Shown: positions 10,227-19,941, numbered from the stretch's first letter. The stretch is DNA of 64,000 nucleotides from Agrococcus carbonis (GCF_900104705.1 NZ_LT629734.1:2108001-2172000), one strand, 5' to 3'. Notes: generated by a model not told the origin, from the letters alone. Program-made: numbers and translations.

Positions 10227-10919
10227 CTACTTCGGCGACTTCAGCATGTAGCCGAATCCGCGCTTGGTCACGATCATCGGCTCCTCGACGCGATCGTCGA
10301 TCTTGCGGCGGAGGTAGGAGATGTAGGACTCGACGATGCCCACGTCGCCGTTGAAGTCGTACTCCCACACGTGGTCGAGGATCTGCGCCTTCGAGAGCAC
10401 GCGGTTGGCGTTGAGCATGAGGTAGCGCAGCAGCTTGAACTCGGTGGGGGAGAGCTCGATCTCCTCGCCCGCGACGCTCACCTCGTGCGTGTCCTGGTTC
10501 ATCGAGAGCTCGCCGACGTCGATCGTGGCGTCGTCGGTCTCGGCCATCGTGCGGCGGAGGATCGCCTTGATGCGGGCGATGATCTCGTCGAGCGAGAACG
10601 GCTTCGTCACGTAGTCGTCGCCGCCGACGGTGAGGCCCGTGATCTTGTCCTCGGTGTCGTCCTTCGCGGTGAGGAACAAGATGGGCGAGGCGAACCCGGA
10701 TGCGCGGAGGCGCTTGGTGACGCCGAAGCCGCTGATGTCGGGGAGCATCACGTCGAGCAGGATGAGGTCGGGCTCGTCCTCGAGCACGGCCGAGATGGCG
10801 GCGGCGCCGTTGGCGACCGCCCGCACGTCGAAGCCGCCGAACCGGAGGCTCGTCGTCAGCAGGTCGCGGATGTGGGGCTCGTCGTCGACGACGAGGATCT
10901 TGGCGCTGGGCTCAGTCAT
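10227..10919 (-). CDS. OmpR/PhoP-family response regulator
   Basis: A 230-residue regulator with an N-terminal receiver and C-terminal winged helix. In the receiver, the acidic pocket DDE lies near residue 13, the phospho-acceptor Asp in LILLDVMLPDISG near 57, the switch residue in FLTAKD, and the conserved Lys in VTKPFS. The DNA-binding domain contains LSPTEFKLLRYLMLN and the winged motif SYISYLRRKID. The wing region resembles mycobacterial PhoP. ATG at 10919 follows GGAGCC. It is cotranscribed with the kinase gene just downstream. Confidence 0.95.
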   Translation of the reverse strand: MTEPSAKILVVDDEPHIRDLLTTSLRFGGFDVRAVANGAAAISAVLEDEPDLILLDVMLPDISGFGVTKRLRASGFASPILFLTAKDDTEDKITGLTVGGDDYVTKPFSLDEIIARIKAILRRTMAETDDATIDVGELSMNQDTHEVSVAGEEIELSPTEFKLLRYLMLNANRVLSKAQILDHVWEYDFNGDVGIVESYISYLRRKIDDRVEEPMIVTKRGFGYMLKSPK

Positions 10920-10972
10920 GGCTCCAGTCTCTGGTGGTGCGCTGTGCGTTTCCTGAACGCGAGCGGAACGCG

Positions 10973-12625
10973 TCAGGCCGTGGCGCGGTCGGCGACGCCG
11001 AGCTCGTGCTCGTCGAGGATCGTGTAGGCGTAGCCCTGCTCGGCGAGGAAGCGCTGGCGGCCGAGCGCGAACTCCTGGTCGACGGTATCGCGCGCGACGA
11101 TCGTGTAGAAGCTCGCCGTGCGGCCGCCCTTCGGCCGCAGCAGTCGGCCGAGGCGCTGCGCCTCCTCCTGCCGCGAGCCGAACGAGCCCGACACCTGCAC
11201 CGCGAGCGACGCATCCGGCAGGTCGACCGAGAAGTTCGCGACCTTCGAGACGACGAGCACGCGCTCGGTGCCCTCGCGGAACGCCTGGAACAGCTCCTGC
11301 CGCTCGGCCACAGGCGTCTCGCCGGTGAGCAGGGGAGCGCCGAGCGCGGCCGAGAGCTCGTCGAGCTGGTCGAGGTACTGCCCGATCACGAGCGTCGGCT
11401 CGTCGGGGTGCTGCGCGAGCACGCGGCGCACCGTCTCGATCTTGCGCGGGCTCGAGGCGGCGATGCGGTAGCGGTCGCGGTCGCCCGAGGCGGCGTACTC
11501 GAGCCGCTCGTCCTCGTCCAGGTCGATGCGCACCTCGAAGCACTCGGCCGGCGCGATGAAGCCCTGCTGCTCGATCTCCTTCCACGGCGCGTCGAAGCGC
11601 TTCGGGCCGATGAGGCTGAAGACGTCCGACTCGCGGCCGTCCTCGCGCACGAGCGTCGCGGTGAGGCCGAGGCGGCGGCGCGCCTGCAGGTCGGCGGTGA
11701 GCTTGAACACCGGCGCGGGCAGCAGGTGCACCTCGTCGTAGACGATGAGGCCCCAGTCGAGCGCGTCGAGCACGCCGAGGTGCGCGTACTCGCCGCCGCG
11801 CTTGACGGTGAGGATCTGGTAGGTCGCGATCGTGACCGGCTTGATCTCCTTCGTCTGCCCGGAGTACTCGCCGATGTCGTCCTCGGTGAGGCTCGTGCGG
11901 GCGAGCAGCTCGGCGCGCCACTGGCGCGCCGAGACCGTGTTGGTGACGAGGATGAGCGTCGTCGTGTCGGTCGCGGCCATCGCGCCGGCTCCGACGATGG
12001 TCTTCCCGGCGCCGCACGGCAGCACGACGACGCCCGAGCCGGCGGCGGCGAAGTGGGCCACCGCATCCGCCTGGTACGGCCGCATCGACCAGCCGTCCTC
12101 CTCGAGGTCGATCTCGAGCGGCGTGCCGGGCGTGTAGCCCGCGAGGTCCTCGGCGGGCCAGCCGAGCTTCACGAGCTCCTGCTTGAGCTCCCCGCGCGCC
12201 CAGTCGACGACGCGGATGCCGTCGGCCGCGGGGCCGGCGAGCAGCGGCTGGATCTTCTTCGACCGCCGCACCTCCTCGAGCACGGGGCGGTCGTCGCTGC
12301 GCAGCACGAGGCCCTCGTCGTCGCGCTCGATGACGAGGCGGCCGTACCGGCCGATGGTCTCGCGGATGTCCTGGGCCACGCCGGTCGGGACGGGGAACTT
12401 CGCGTGCCGGTCGAGCGTCGCGATGATCTCGTCGGCCGTGTGGCCCGCGGCGCGCGCGTTCCACAGGCCGAGCCGCGTCACGCGGTAGGTGTGGATGTGC
12501 TCGGGGGCGCGCTCGAGCTCGGCGAACACCTGCAGCGACTGGCGCGCCGCGGTCGCGTCGGGATGCGCGACCTCGAGCAGCACCGTGCGGTCGGACTGCA
12601 CGATCAGCGGGCCGGGAAGAGTCAT
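10973..12625 (-). CDS. XPB/Ssl2-type DNA helicase
   Basis: A 550-residue superfamily 2 3'-5' DNA helicase of the bacterial XPB (Rv0861c-like) type. An N-terminal damage-recognition-like region spans about residues 1-180. Walker A is PCGAGKT near 202, the DEAD-like box is DEVH, motif III is TATLVRED, and motif VI is QRLGRLLRP. It probably unwinds DNA in repair. About 85 nt separate it from the DRD-domain gene upstream, as in mycobacteria where the XPB gene sits beside Rv0862c. A TACGCT box lies 8 nt ahead of the ATG, so it may also have its own near-leaderless promoter. Confidence 0.95.
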   Translation of the reverse strand: MTLPGPLIVQSDRTVLLEVAHPDATAARQSLQVFAELERAPEHIHTYRVTRLGLWNARAAGHTADEIIATLDRHAKFPVPTGVAQDIRETIGRYGRLVIERDDEGLVLRSDDRPVLEEVRRSKKIQPLLAGPAADGIRVVDWARGELKQELVKLGWPAEDLAGYTPGTPLEIDLEEDGWSMRPYQADAVAHFAAAGSGVVVLPCGAGKTIVGAGAMAATDTTTLILVTNTVSARQWRAELLARTSLTEDDIGEYSGQTKEIKPVTIATYQILTVKRGGEYAHLGVLDALDWGLIVYDEVHLLPAPVFKLTADLQARRRLGLTATLVREDGRESDVFSLIGPKRFDAPWKEIEQQGFIAPAECFEVRIDLDEDERLEYAASGDRDRYRIAASSPRKIETVRRVLAQHPDEPTLVIGQYLDQLDELSAALGAPLLTGETPVAERQELFQAFREGTERVLVVSKVANFSVDLPDASLAVQVSGSFGSRQEEAQRLGRLLRPKGGRTASFYTIVARDTVDQEFALGRQRFLAEQGYAYTILDEHELGVADRATA

Positions 12626-12712
12626 AGCGTTCCAGCGTACCCCTCGAGCGGCGGCGCGGGCACGGGTGCGGGCACGGGCTCGGGTGCGCCGCGCGGCTCG
12701 CGCGGGCCGGGC

Positions 12713-14356
12713 TCAGGTCGCGACGCCGAGGCCCGCGACCTTCGTGATGGCGCTGAGCGGCAGGGTGCGCTCGATGTCGCGGCGGGCGTCGCGGGCGCGC
12801 AGTCGGCCGTTCGCGACGGCGAGCGGCACGAGCTCGACGTCGACGGGCTCGTCGCCGGTCGCGACCGTGAGCCGCACGGGCACGCGCTCGCGGATCGCGC
12901 CCTGGAGCTGCCGCTCGAGCCACGCGCGCTCCTGGTCGCCGACCTCGAAGCCCGCGTCGCGCAGCCGCGCCACGAGCCGGTGGCGCTCGCGCACGGGCCG
13001 CGGCGCGCGCTCGGGCGCGCGCAGCACGAGCTCGCCCTCGTCGTCCTCGAGCACCGCGGGGTAGCGCTCCTCGAGCAGCGCCTGCAGCGCCTCCTCGGCG
13101 CTCGTGCGGAAGGTGACGCGATGCGGGCCGGTCTGCCGCGGGCCGGCGCTCACGAGCGCGCGGTCGACCGCGATCGTGCGGATGACCTGCTCGTCGTCGC
13201 TGCGCGCCTGCGACCGCGCGCCGCCCTCGGCGATCGGGTCGACGGGCCGCACGCGCAGCGAGCCGAACTTCGCGGCCGTCTCGCGCACGAGGTACGCGAC
13301 CGGCTGCGGCAGCCCGGTGAGCGACGCCTCGGTGAGGAAGGCGAGCACGTCGTCGACGTCGTCGCCGGCGGCGAGCCCGGCGGCGACGGACTGCCGCGTG
13401 AAGCGCCAGTGCGATGCGATCCCGGCCCGCTCGACGCGCGCGATGCGCCGCAGCCGCGCTTCGACCGCGGCCTCGAGCGGCCCCGGCGCGACCGCCGAGA
13501 GGTCGGGCTGCAGGTAGACGGATGCGGTGGCCGGGGGTACGTGGGCCGCGAGCGCCGCGCGCGCGGCGTCGGGCCGCTCCCGCAGGTCGACCGCGAGCGT
13601 CGTGGGGGCGCCGCGGTCGGCGAGCCCGAGCCGCTGCGCCTGCCGGTGCTGGCGCTGCCGCACCGCGAGCGCGGCGGCGTCGGCGAGCGGGAACTGCGCG
13701 CGCGGTTCGGCGGCGACCGCCGCGTGGTCGGGGGTCGCGGCGAGCCACGCCTCGGCGAGCGCCGACCAGCGCTCGGGCACGGGGGCGGCGAGCCAAGCAT
13801 CGGCGTCGACGGTCGCGCGCAGGCGCCCGTCGCTGCGGTCGAGCAGGCCCGCGAGCAGCGCCGGCTCGAGCCGCTCCTCGAGCTCGGCGGGGTCGGCGTC
13901 GACGGCGGCGGCGAGCTCGCGCCCCGTCGCGGCCGGCAGCTGCGCGCGGCTGCGCAGCACGATGGGAGCGTCGGCGACGCGGTGCACGAGCTCCGAGACC
14001 TTGATCGCCTCGTCGATCGCCGTCTGCGGCGCCGTCGGGCTCTCGATCGGCTCGGCCTGCGGTGCGTCGACGACCTCGGCCGCAGCGGCGAGGGCGCGCA
14101 CCCGGGGCAGCGCCGCGCCGTCGACGCCGAGCAGGAGCGCGTCGAGCCGCGGCGTCGACTCGCCGCGGGCGAGTGCGGCGAGCTCGGACGCCGTGCGCCA
14201 CCGGAGCGCGGCCGCGATCGACGCATCCGTCACGAGGTGCTCGGCGAGGTCGAAGGTCGAGCCGAGCTGCGCCGGCGCCTGCCGCTCGACGACCAGCAGG
14301 TCGAGCGCGTCGTCCGGCATCGCCTGGATGCGGGCTGCGAGCTCGACCACGTCCAT
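12713..14356 (-). CDS. Helicase-associated (XPB partner, Helicase_C_3/DRD-like) protein
   Basis: A 547-residue protein matching the actinobacterial family encoded next to XPB. The C-terminal 130 residues contain VTFRTSAEEALQALLEERYP and a beta-rich tail (VRLTVATGDEPVDVELVPL) typical of the helicase-associated domain. The rest is helical and Ala/Asp-rich, with no nuclease or ATPase motif visible. A role as a loading or specificity partner of XPB is inferred from conserved adjacency. ATG at 14356 shares one base with the upstream stop, so it is coupled to the small membrane protein. The frame is open further upstream, but that part overlaps other genes. Confidence 0.83.
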   Translation of the reverse strand: MDVVELAARIQAMPDDALDLLVVERQAPAQLGSTFDLAEHLVTDASIAAALRWRTASELAALARGESTPRLDALLLGVDGAALPRVRALAAAAEVVDAPQAEPIESPTAPQTAIDEAIKVSELVHRVADAPIVLRSRAQLPAATGRELAAAVDADPAELEERLEPALLAGLLDRSDGRLRATVDADAWLAAPVPERWSALAEAWLAATPDHAAVAAEPRAQFPLADAAALAVRQRQHRQAQRLGLADRGAPTTLAVDLRERPDAARAALAAHVPPATASVYLQPDLSAVAPGPLEAAVEARLRRIARVERAGIASHWRFTRQSVAAGLAAGDDVDDVLAFLTEASLTGLPQPVAYLVRETAAKFGSLRVRPVDPIAEGGARSQARSDDEQVIRTIAVDRALVSAGPRQTGPHRVTFRTSAEEALQALLEERYPAVLEDDEGELVLRAPERAPRPVRERHRLVARLRDAGFEVGDQERAWLERQLQGAIRERVPVRLTVATGDEPVDVELVPLAVANGRLRARDARRDIERTLPLSAITKVAGLGVAT

Positions 14357-14667
14357 CAGCGCCGGCGGGCCTTGCCGGAGGCGCTGAGCACGACGAGCGC
14401 GACGACGCAGACGATCATGACCGGCAGCGCGACGAGCGGCAGCCAGTACGCCCACTGCCACAGCACGCCCGCGAAGAACGGGTTGCCGTCGCGGAATGCG
14501 ACGTGCGCGAGCGTGGCGGCGAAGCCGAGCACGGCGATCGCCCCGAAGACGACCACGAGCACGGCGAGGACGCGCTCGACGGCCTCGCGCACCGGGCGCG
14601 GCTCGGGCGCGCCGACCTGCGCCCGCTTCCTGGGGCGCTGCGTCGGGTTGCTGCTGGCCTTCGGCAT
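14356..14667 (-). CDS. Small two-TM membrane protein
   Basis: A 103-residue protein with a basic N-terminus (residues 1-30), membrane segments at about 33-55 and 72-95, and a short basic tail ending KARRR. I do not recognise a named family. ATG at 14667 follows TATCCT by exactly 6 nt (14674-14679, reverse strand), so it is probably leaderless and heads the three-gene unit with the DRD protein and XPB. Confidence 0.78.
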   Translation of the reverse strand: MPKASSNPTQRPRKRAQVGAPEPRPVREAVERVLAVLVVVFGAIAVLGFAATLAHVAFRDGNPFFAGVLWQWAYWLPLVALPVMIVCVVALVVLSASGKARRR

Positions 14668-14761
14668 CCGCCCAGGATATCGCGGGCACGGGGCGCGCGC
14701 CGACGTCGCTACGCTGGGGCGAGCGGCAGCACGCCGCCTGGATCTGCAGCGGGAGGGTGTC

Positions 14762-15136
14762 ATGCCGACGGGCAGGGTGAAGTTCTTCGACGAGGCCAAG
14801 GGCTTCGGCTTCATCGCCGGTGACGACGGCGGCGAGGTGTTCCTGCACGCGTCGGCGGTGCCCGAGGGCGTGCACGTCAAGCCCGGCGCGAAGGTCGAGT
14901 ACGGCGTGGCCGACGGCCGCCGCGGCCCGCAGGCGCTCTCGCTGCGCCTCATCGGGCCGAGCGCCGTGAAGGCCGCGCGCCGCGACACCGAGGACATGGC
15001 GATCATCGTCGAGGACCTCGTGCGCCTGCTCGACACGATCGGCAACGACCTGCGTCGCGGCCGCTACCCGAGCGCCGCGCACGGATCGACCGTCGCGCAG
15101 ATGCTGCGGAGGGTCGCCGATGACCTCGACGCCTGA
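14762..15136 (+). CDS. Cold-shock protein with C-terminal extension
   Basis: A 124-residue protein. Residues 1-65 are a cold-shock domain with RNP1 GFGFI and RNP2 VFLHAS, which binds single-stranded nucleic acid as an RNA chaperone. The remaining 60 residues (DTEDMAIIVEDLVRLL...) form a predicted helical tail absent from the usual 65-70-residue CspA. The start follows GGGAGG. A TACGCT box at about 14709-14714 gives a leader of some 40 nt. The last 17 bases overlap the DUF3027 gene. Confidence 0.93.
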   Translation: MPTGRVKFFDEAKGFGFIAGDDGGEVFLHASAVPEGVHVKPGAKVEYGVADGRRGPQALSLRLIGPSAVKAARRDTEDMAIIVEDLVRLLDTIGNDLRRGRYPSAAHGSTVAQMLRRVADDLDA

Positions 15137-15956
15137 GCACGAGCAGCGGCACGAGCACGCGCACGAGCACCGTCACGCCGAGCCCGACGACGTCGACGCC
15201 TCGGTCGAGCGCGTCGACCCCGCTGCGGTCGCCGCGCACGTGACCGACCCGCGGTCGGTGCCGTCCCCGTCCGAGGCGCCGGCCGAGCCGGTGGCGGATG
15301 CGTCGGCCGAGCCGAGCGGAGAGGTCGCCGACGAGACGGTCACGACGGGCACCGCTGCGCCCGCGTCGAAGGCCGACACCGAGCCCGAGCCCGCCCCCGA
15401 GGCGGCGGCCCCCGCGCCGCAGCCCGAGCCCACGACGCCGACGCTCGAGGAGCTCGAGCTCGCGCTCGCGGCCCTCGACGAGGTCGCCCCGAAGGGCGCC
15501 GTCGGCGAGGTGCGGGACGCGCTGCTCGAGCCGGGCCGCGGCCCCGCGCAGGTCGTCGCCATCCGCCACGCGTCGACGCTCGCCGGATACCCCGACTGGA
15601 GCTGGACCGTGCTGCTCTCGCGCGGGCTCGAGGGCGGCCCGACCGTGCTCGAGGTGGCGCTGCTGCCGGGCGAGACGTCGCTGCTCGCTCCCGCGTGGGT
15701 GCCGTGGGCCGATCGGCTCGCCGACTACCTCGCGGCCAAGGAGGCCGCCGGTGCCGACGACGACGAGCTCGAGGGTGAGGACGACGAGCTCGAGTCCGAT
15801 CTCGAGGAGGACCTCGAGGACGACTTCGACGACGACTTCGACGTCGAGGCCGCGGCCTGGGACGACGAGGCGGGCGAGCCGGACGTCGACGGCGAGGGGC
15901 TCGAGGCTGTCGCCGACGGACCCGAGGCCGACGCCGAGCCCGACGACGCGCGCTGA
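15120..15956 (+). CDS. DUF3027-family acidic protein
   Basis: A 278-residue protein. The N-terminus is His/Glu-rich (residues 1-25), followed by a Pro/Ala/Glu low-complexity stretch to about 105. The core domain of about 110 residues carries GYPDWSWTVLLSRG and LLPGETSLLAPAWVPWADRL, the DUF3027 signature. The C-terminus is a strongly acidic run of Asp/Glu (about 200-245). The function is unknown; adjacency to a cold-shock gene is common for this family. It is co-translated with the csp gene, overlapping it by 17 bases. Confidence 0.83.
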   Translation: MTSTPEHEQRHEHAHEHRHAEPDDVDASVERVDPAAVAAHVTDPRSVPSPSEAPAEPVADASAEPSGEVADETVTTGTAAPASKADTEPEPAPEAAAPAPQPEPTTPTLEELELALAALDEVAPKGAVGEVRDALLEPGRGPAQVVAIRHASTLAGYPDWSWTVLLSRGLEGGPTVLEVALLPGETSLLAPAWVPWADRLADYLAAKEAAGADDDELEGEDDELESDLEEDLEDDFDDDFDVEAAAWDDEAGEPDVDGEGLEAVADGPEADAEPDDAR

Positions 15957-15981
15957 CGCCGCATCCACCCGCCCCTGACGC

Positions 15982-16007
15982 CGTGCTCGGGCGCGCGCCC
16001 GAGCACG
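15982..16007. terminator. 26-bp perfect palindrome, bidirectional terminator
   Basis: CGTGCTCGGGCGC is followed directly by its reverse complement. It can form a 10-11-bp stem with a GCGC loop and lies midway between the convergent DUF3027 and serC genes. Confidence 0.7.
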
Positions 16008-16035
16008 CCCGCGTCGCAGCGCGCCGCGGCCCGGC

Positions 16036-17148
<1,113 letters not shown>

Positions 17149-17207
17149 TTAGGAGCGCGCCGCAATAGGGTGGAGCAGCGGACGCGCGGCAGGAGAGGGA
17201 GGTGCGG

Positions 17208-17879
17208 ATGACCGATCTCGTCGACACGACAGAGATGTACCTCCGCACGATCCTCGACCTCGAGGAGGAGGGCATCGTGCCGCTGCGGGCTCGCATCTCC
17301 GAGCGCCTGAACCACTCCGGCCCGACCGTCTCGCAGACCATCGCGCGCATGGAGCGCGACGGCCTCGTCATCGTCGGCGCCGACCGCCACCTCGAGCTCA
17401 CCGAGGAGGGGCGCGCCCTCGCCACTCGCGTGCTGCGCAAGCATCGCCTTGCCGAGCGGCTGCTCGCCGACGTCATCGGGCTCGACTGGAGCCTCGTGCA
17501 CGACGAGGCGTGCCGCTGGGAGCACGTCATGAGCGAGCAGGTCGAGCGCCGGCTGCTCGCGCTGCTCGGCAACCCGACCGAGTCGCCCTACGGCACGCCG
17601 ATCCCCGGGCTCGAGGAGCTCGGCCTGCAGCCCGCCGCGCCGTTCCTCCACGGGGTCGTCCCGGCGACGGATGCGCGGGGCGCGCGGGTCGTCCGGCGGC
17701 TGGGGGAACCCATCCAGTTCGACGTCGAGGGGCTCGCCGAGCTCCAGGCGGCGGGCGTCGTGCCCGGCGCGCTCGTCGAGGTGACGGAGGCGGCCGGACG
17801 CATCCGCCTCGCCGTCGCGGGCAACGGCGCGATCGACCTGCCGCTCGAGCTCGCGCAGCACATCTACCTCGACGCCTGA
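17208..17879 (+). CDS. DtxR/IdeR-family iron-dependent repressor
   Basis: A 223-residue metal-dependent repressor that uses Fe(II) (or Mn(II)) to bind DNA and control iron genes. Starting at ATG 17208 puts the metal ligands in exact DtxR register: M10, C102, E105 and H106 for the primary site; H79, E83 and H98 for the ancillary site. The N-terminal winged helix contains SGPTVSQTIARMERDGL; an SH3-like domain spans about 150-223. An in-frame GTG at 17202 overlaps the GGAGG ribosome site, so ATG is preferred. A TAGGGT box lies at 17166-17171. With all ligands intact it is probably the global iron regulator. Confidence 0.95.
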   Translation: MTDLVDTTEMYLRTILDLEEEGIVPLRARISERLNHSGPTVSQTIARMERDGLVIVGADRHLELTEEGRALATRVLRKHRLAERLLADVIGLDWSLVHDEACRWEHVMSEQVERRLLALLGNPTESPYGTPIPGLEELGLQPAAPFLHGVVPATDARGARVVRRLGEPIQFDVEGLAELQAAGVVPGALVEVTEAAGRIRLAVAGNGAIDLPLELAQHIYLDA

Positions 17880-17954
17880 CGCTGCGCGAGGAGCCCGCGC
17901 GTTCAGGGTTCGTGGAGGCGGCGTGCAGGCTCGCCGGTACCCTGCGCGCCGATT

Positions 17955-17970
17955 GTGACGGATTGGTAAC
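17955..17970 (+). promoter_or_regulatory. Direct repeat GTGAC-N6-GTAAC (MtrA-like site)
   Basis: GTGAC and GTAAC are spaced 11 nt start to start, ahead of TAGTC (17978-17982) and 80 nt before the NlpC/P60 gene. The same arrangement occurs at 18828-18854 and 32752-32778, each upstream of a cell-wall hydrolase. Actinobacterial MtrA is known to control such genes through GTnAC direct repeats; the assignment here is inference. Confidence 0.6.
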
Positions 17971-18049
17971 GGTGGGTTAGTCTCCCCGGGTCAGCCCTGC
18001 ACCTCGCGGTGCGGGGGCTTGCACGAAGTCCTGGGGGAACACCGTTCTG

Positions 18050-18814
18050 ATGAAGCAGCACTCGACGGCCGTGGCCGTCCCGACGAGCCACGCCCGCCCG
18101 GCTGTCGGCCGCATGCGCCAGGGCGCCAAGAGCATCGGCGTCGTCTGCATCGCCGCGGCGCTCGTGGGCGCGCTCTCGCTGCCCGCCGCGGCCTTCTCGC
18201 CGCAGGGCGAGCAGTTCTCGCAGCAGGAGCTCGCGAGCGTCGTCGCGGAGAACTCGCAGACCGTCACGGTCGCGACCGACGCTCGCGTCGAGGCGATCGG
18301 CCGCGACGGCATCTCCGGCACGACCGCCGAGGAGCTCGAGGCGGCGCGCGCTGAGGCCCGCGAGGCGGAGGAGCAGCGCCAGAGCGAGCTCGCCGCGGCC
18401 CGCGAGCAGGTGGCGGCGAACGCTGCCGGCGCGCCCGCCGCCGCGGCACCTGTCAGCATCCCGGCCAACAGCGGCATCGTGGGCATCGCCCAGTCGCAGC
18501 TCGGCGCTCCCTACGTGTGGGGCGGCTCGAGCCCGTCGACCGGCTTCGACTGCTCAGGCTTCACGATGTGGGTCTACGGCCAGGCCGGCCACTACCTCCC
18601 GCACTCGTCGAACGCGCAGGCGGGCTACGGCACGCCGGTGCCCGCGTCGCAGGTCGCGGCAGGCGACCTGCTGGTGTGGAGCGGGCACGTCGGCATCCAC
18701 GTCGGCGGAGACCGGATCATCCACGCCGCGACGAGCGGCAAGCCCGTGAAGTACTCGAGCTATTCGGCGATGGTCGCCGCCTTCGGCACCCCCGAGGTGC
18801 GGCGCTTCGGCTGA
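18050..18814 (+). CDS. Secreted NlpC/P60 peptidoglycan endopeptidase
   Basis: A 254-residue exported hydrolase. Signal peptide or membrane segment at about residues 28-48 ending PAAAFS; an Ala/Glu-rich helical region (90-125) predicted as coiled coil; NlpC/P60 domain from about 142. The catalytic Cys is in FDCSGF and the catalytic His in HVGIHVGGDRIIHA. Family members cut the D-Glu-diaminoacid bond of stem peptides. GGGGA lies 11 nt before the ATG. The leader also contains a CCCTGCACC/GGTGCGGGG hairpin (about 17994-18017). It is the first of two neighbouring hydrolase genes with similar promoters. Confidence 0.93.
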   Translation: MKQHSTAVAVPTSHARPAVGRMRQGAKSIGVVCIAAALVGALSLPAAAFSPQGEQFSQQELASVVAENSQTVTVATDARVEAIGRDGISGTTAEELEAARAEAREAEEQRQSELAAAREQVAANAAGAPAAAAPVSIPANSGIVGIAQSQLGAPYVWGGSSPSTGFDCSGFTMWVYGQAGHYLPHSSNAQAGYGTPVPASQVAAGDLLVWSGHVGIHVGGDRIIHAATSGKPVKYSSYSAMVAAFGTPEVRRFG

Positions 18815-18827
18815 GCCTGAGCGCCTG

Positions 18828-18854
18828 GTGACAAACCGATAACGATTTGGTAAC
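18828..18854 (+). promoter_or_regulatory. Triple direct repeat GTGAC-N6-ATAAC-N6-GTAAC (MtrA-like site)
   Basis: Three pentamers repeat every 11 nt, followed two bases later by TAGTC (18856-18860). It sits 61 nt before the second NlpC/P60 gene. This is the most complete of the three copies in the window. Confidence 0.65.
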
Positions 18855-18914
18855 GTAGTCCCCTGTGCCGCCCCGGCGGTGCGACAACGATCACGAACTT
18901 TGGAGCATGAACCA

Positions 18915-19676
18915 GTGACGACTTCTACCGAGATGACCGGCATGGAGCCCGATGGCGGCAAGCGCTTCTCGCGCGCCACCATCGTGCGCAACGCTCGTCG
19001 GGTCGGCGTGATCGCCGTCGCCGCCGCGTTCGCCACCCCGCTCGCGCTGCCGGCCTTCGCATCCGGCGCCGACCAGGGGAGCGAGGAGTCGCTGTCGGCG
19101 CTCGTCGCGCGCGACGCGCAGACGGTCTCCGGCGTCGTGACCGCCGGCGAGAGCGGCCTCACCGAGGCGCGCCTCGAGATCCAGGCGACCACGCCCGAGG
19201 AGCTGCAGGCGATCCGCTCCGAGCTGCAGGCCGCGGCCGAGGCCGAGGCCGAGCGCCAGCAGGAGGAGGCAGCGGCAGCCGCCGCCTCGCGCGGCACCGC
19301 GGGCACCGGAGGCGGCGCGGACGCCGCGTCGTCGGCCGCACCGGCCGGCGCGTCGGGCAGCGTCATCGCCGACGCCGCGCTCGCCCAGGTGGGCGTCAGT
19401 CAGGACTGCGTCGCGCTCGTGCGCCGCGCGATCGCGGCAGCCGGCCTCACGTACACCGGCATGAACAACCTGTCGAGCCTGGGGCCGCAGATCCCCAGGT
19501 CGCAGGCCTCGCCCGGCGACATCATCTACTACGCCAACGGCGGCACCGGCCGCGCGCACATCGGGATCTACATCGGCGGCGATCGCGCGGTGCACGGCGG
19601 CTGGTCGGGCTACAACACCGTCGTGGCCGGCGTGGACATCGGCGGCTCGACGCCGATCTTCTACGACGTCACGTGA
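18915..19676 (+). CDS. Secreted NlpC/P60-type cell-wall hydrolase
   Basis: A 253-residue exported protein. GTG 18915 is chosen because GGAG lies 9 nt upstream and the earlier ATG at 18907 is out of frame. An export signal spans about residues 29-50 (AAAFATPLALPAFAS). A Glu/Ala/Gln-rich helical segment covers about 85-120. The catalytic domain follows from about 150, with Cys in SQDCVALV and His in HIGIYIGGDRAVHGG. The domain is a divergent NlpC/P60: the usual DCSGF is DCVALV. It shares N-terminal design and promoter repeats with the preceding gene, and probably arose by old duplication plus divergence. Confidence 0.88.
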   Translation: MTTSTEMTGMEPDGGKRFSRATIVRNARRVGVIAVAAAFATPLALPAFASGADQGSEESLSALVARDAQTVSGVVTAGESGLTEARLEIQATTPEELQAIRSELQAAAEAEAERQQEEAAAAAASRGTAGTGGGADAASSAAPAGASGSVIADAALAQVGVSQDCVALVRRAIAAAGLTYTGMNNLSSLGPQIPRSQASPGDIIYYANGGTGRAHIGIYIGGDRAVHGGWSGYNTVVAGVDIGGSTPIFYDVT

Positions 19677-19695
19677 GCTGAGCCTCGCACGCGAG

Positions 19696-19723
19696 GCGCC
19701 CGCCCCTGATCGGGGGCGGGCGC
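19696..19723 (+). terminator. Hairpin terminator
   Basis: GCGCCCGCCCC pairs with GGGGCGGGCGC (11 bp, 6-nt loop), 20 nt after the NlpC/P60 stop and before tRNA-Arg. Confidence 0.82.
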
Positions 19724-19759
19724 TCCGCATAGGGCGCGCGGGTAGACTCGTCGCGCCTG

Positions 19760-19831
19760 GCCTCTGTAGCTCAATGGAAGAGCATCTCCGTCCTAAGGAG
19801 CTGGTTGGGGGTTCGAGTCCCTCCAGGGGCA
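19760..19831 (+). tRNA. tRNA-Arg (anticodon CCT)
   Basis: A 72-nt cloverleaf. Acceptor GCCTCTG pairs with CAGGGGC, D-arm GCTC...GAGC, anticodon loop GTCCTAA (CCT at 19792-19794), T-arm GGTTCGAGTCC. The top pair of the anticodon stem is a T-C mismatch. CCA is not encoded. The copper island begins right after it. Confidence 0.94.
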
Positions 19832-19941
19832 CTAGCCCAGAACGGGCACTGCTTCCTCGCGGGTCATGGGGCAGCAGGGCCGTTCGACTTTCCTGGAAGT
19901 CCAACCAGGTGGCCAAGGTGATCGCCAGATACGGTGTCCGT

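Noticed and set aside
8263..10919. Type VII secretion locus
   Set aside because: Only one WXG100 gene; neighbours are a histidine kinase and its regulator, with no EccB/C/D/E or mycosin gene.
8616..10919. The two-component system being MtrAB
   Set aside because: The usual lpqB gene downstream of mtrB is absent and the regulator's wing is more PhoP-like, so the MtrA-like sites probably belong to a regulator encoded elsewhere.
17971..18049. c-di-AMP (ydaO-type) riboswitch before the NlpC/P60 gene
   Set aside because: Riboswitches of this class do precede such genes, but I could not find the conserved core here, only a simple hairpin.
19774..19941. N-terminal extension of the ferredoxin-like gene into tRNA-Arg
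   Set aside because: The frame is open by chance through the tRNA; ATG 19942 begins the conserved part.
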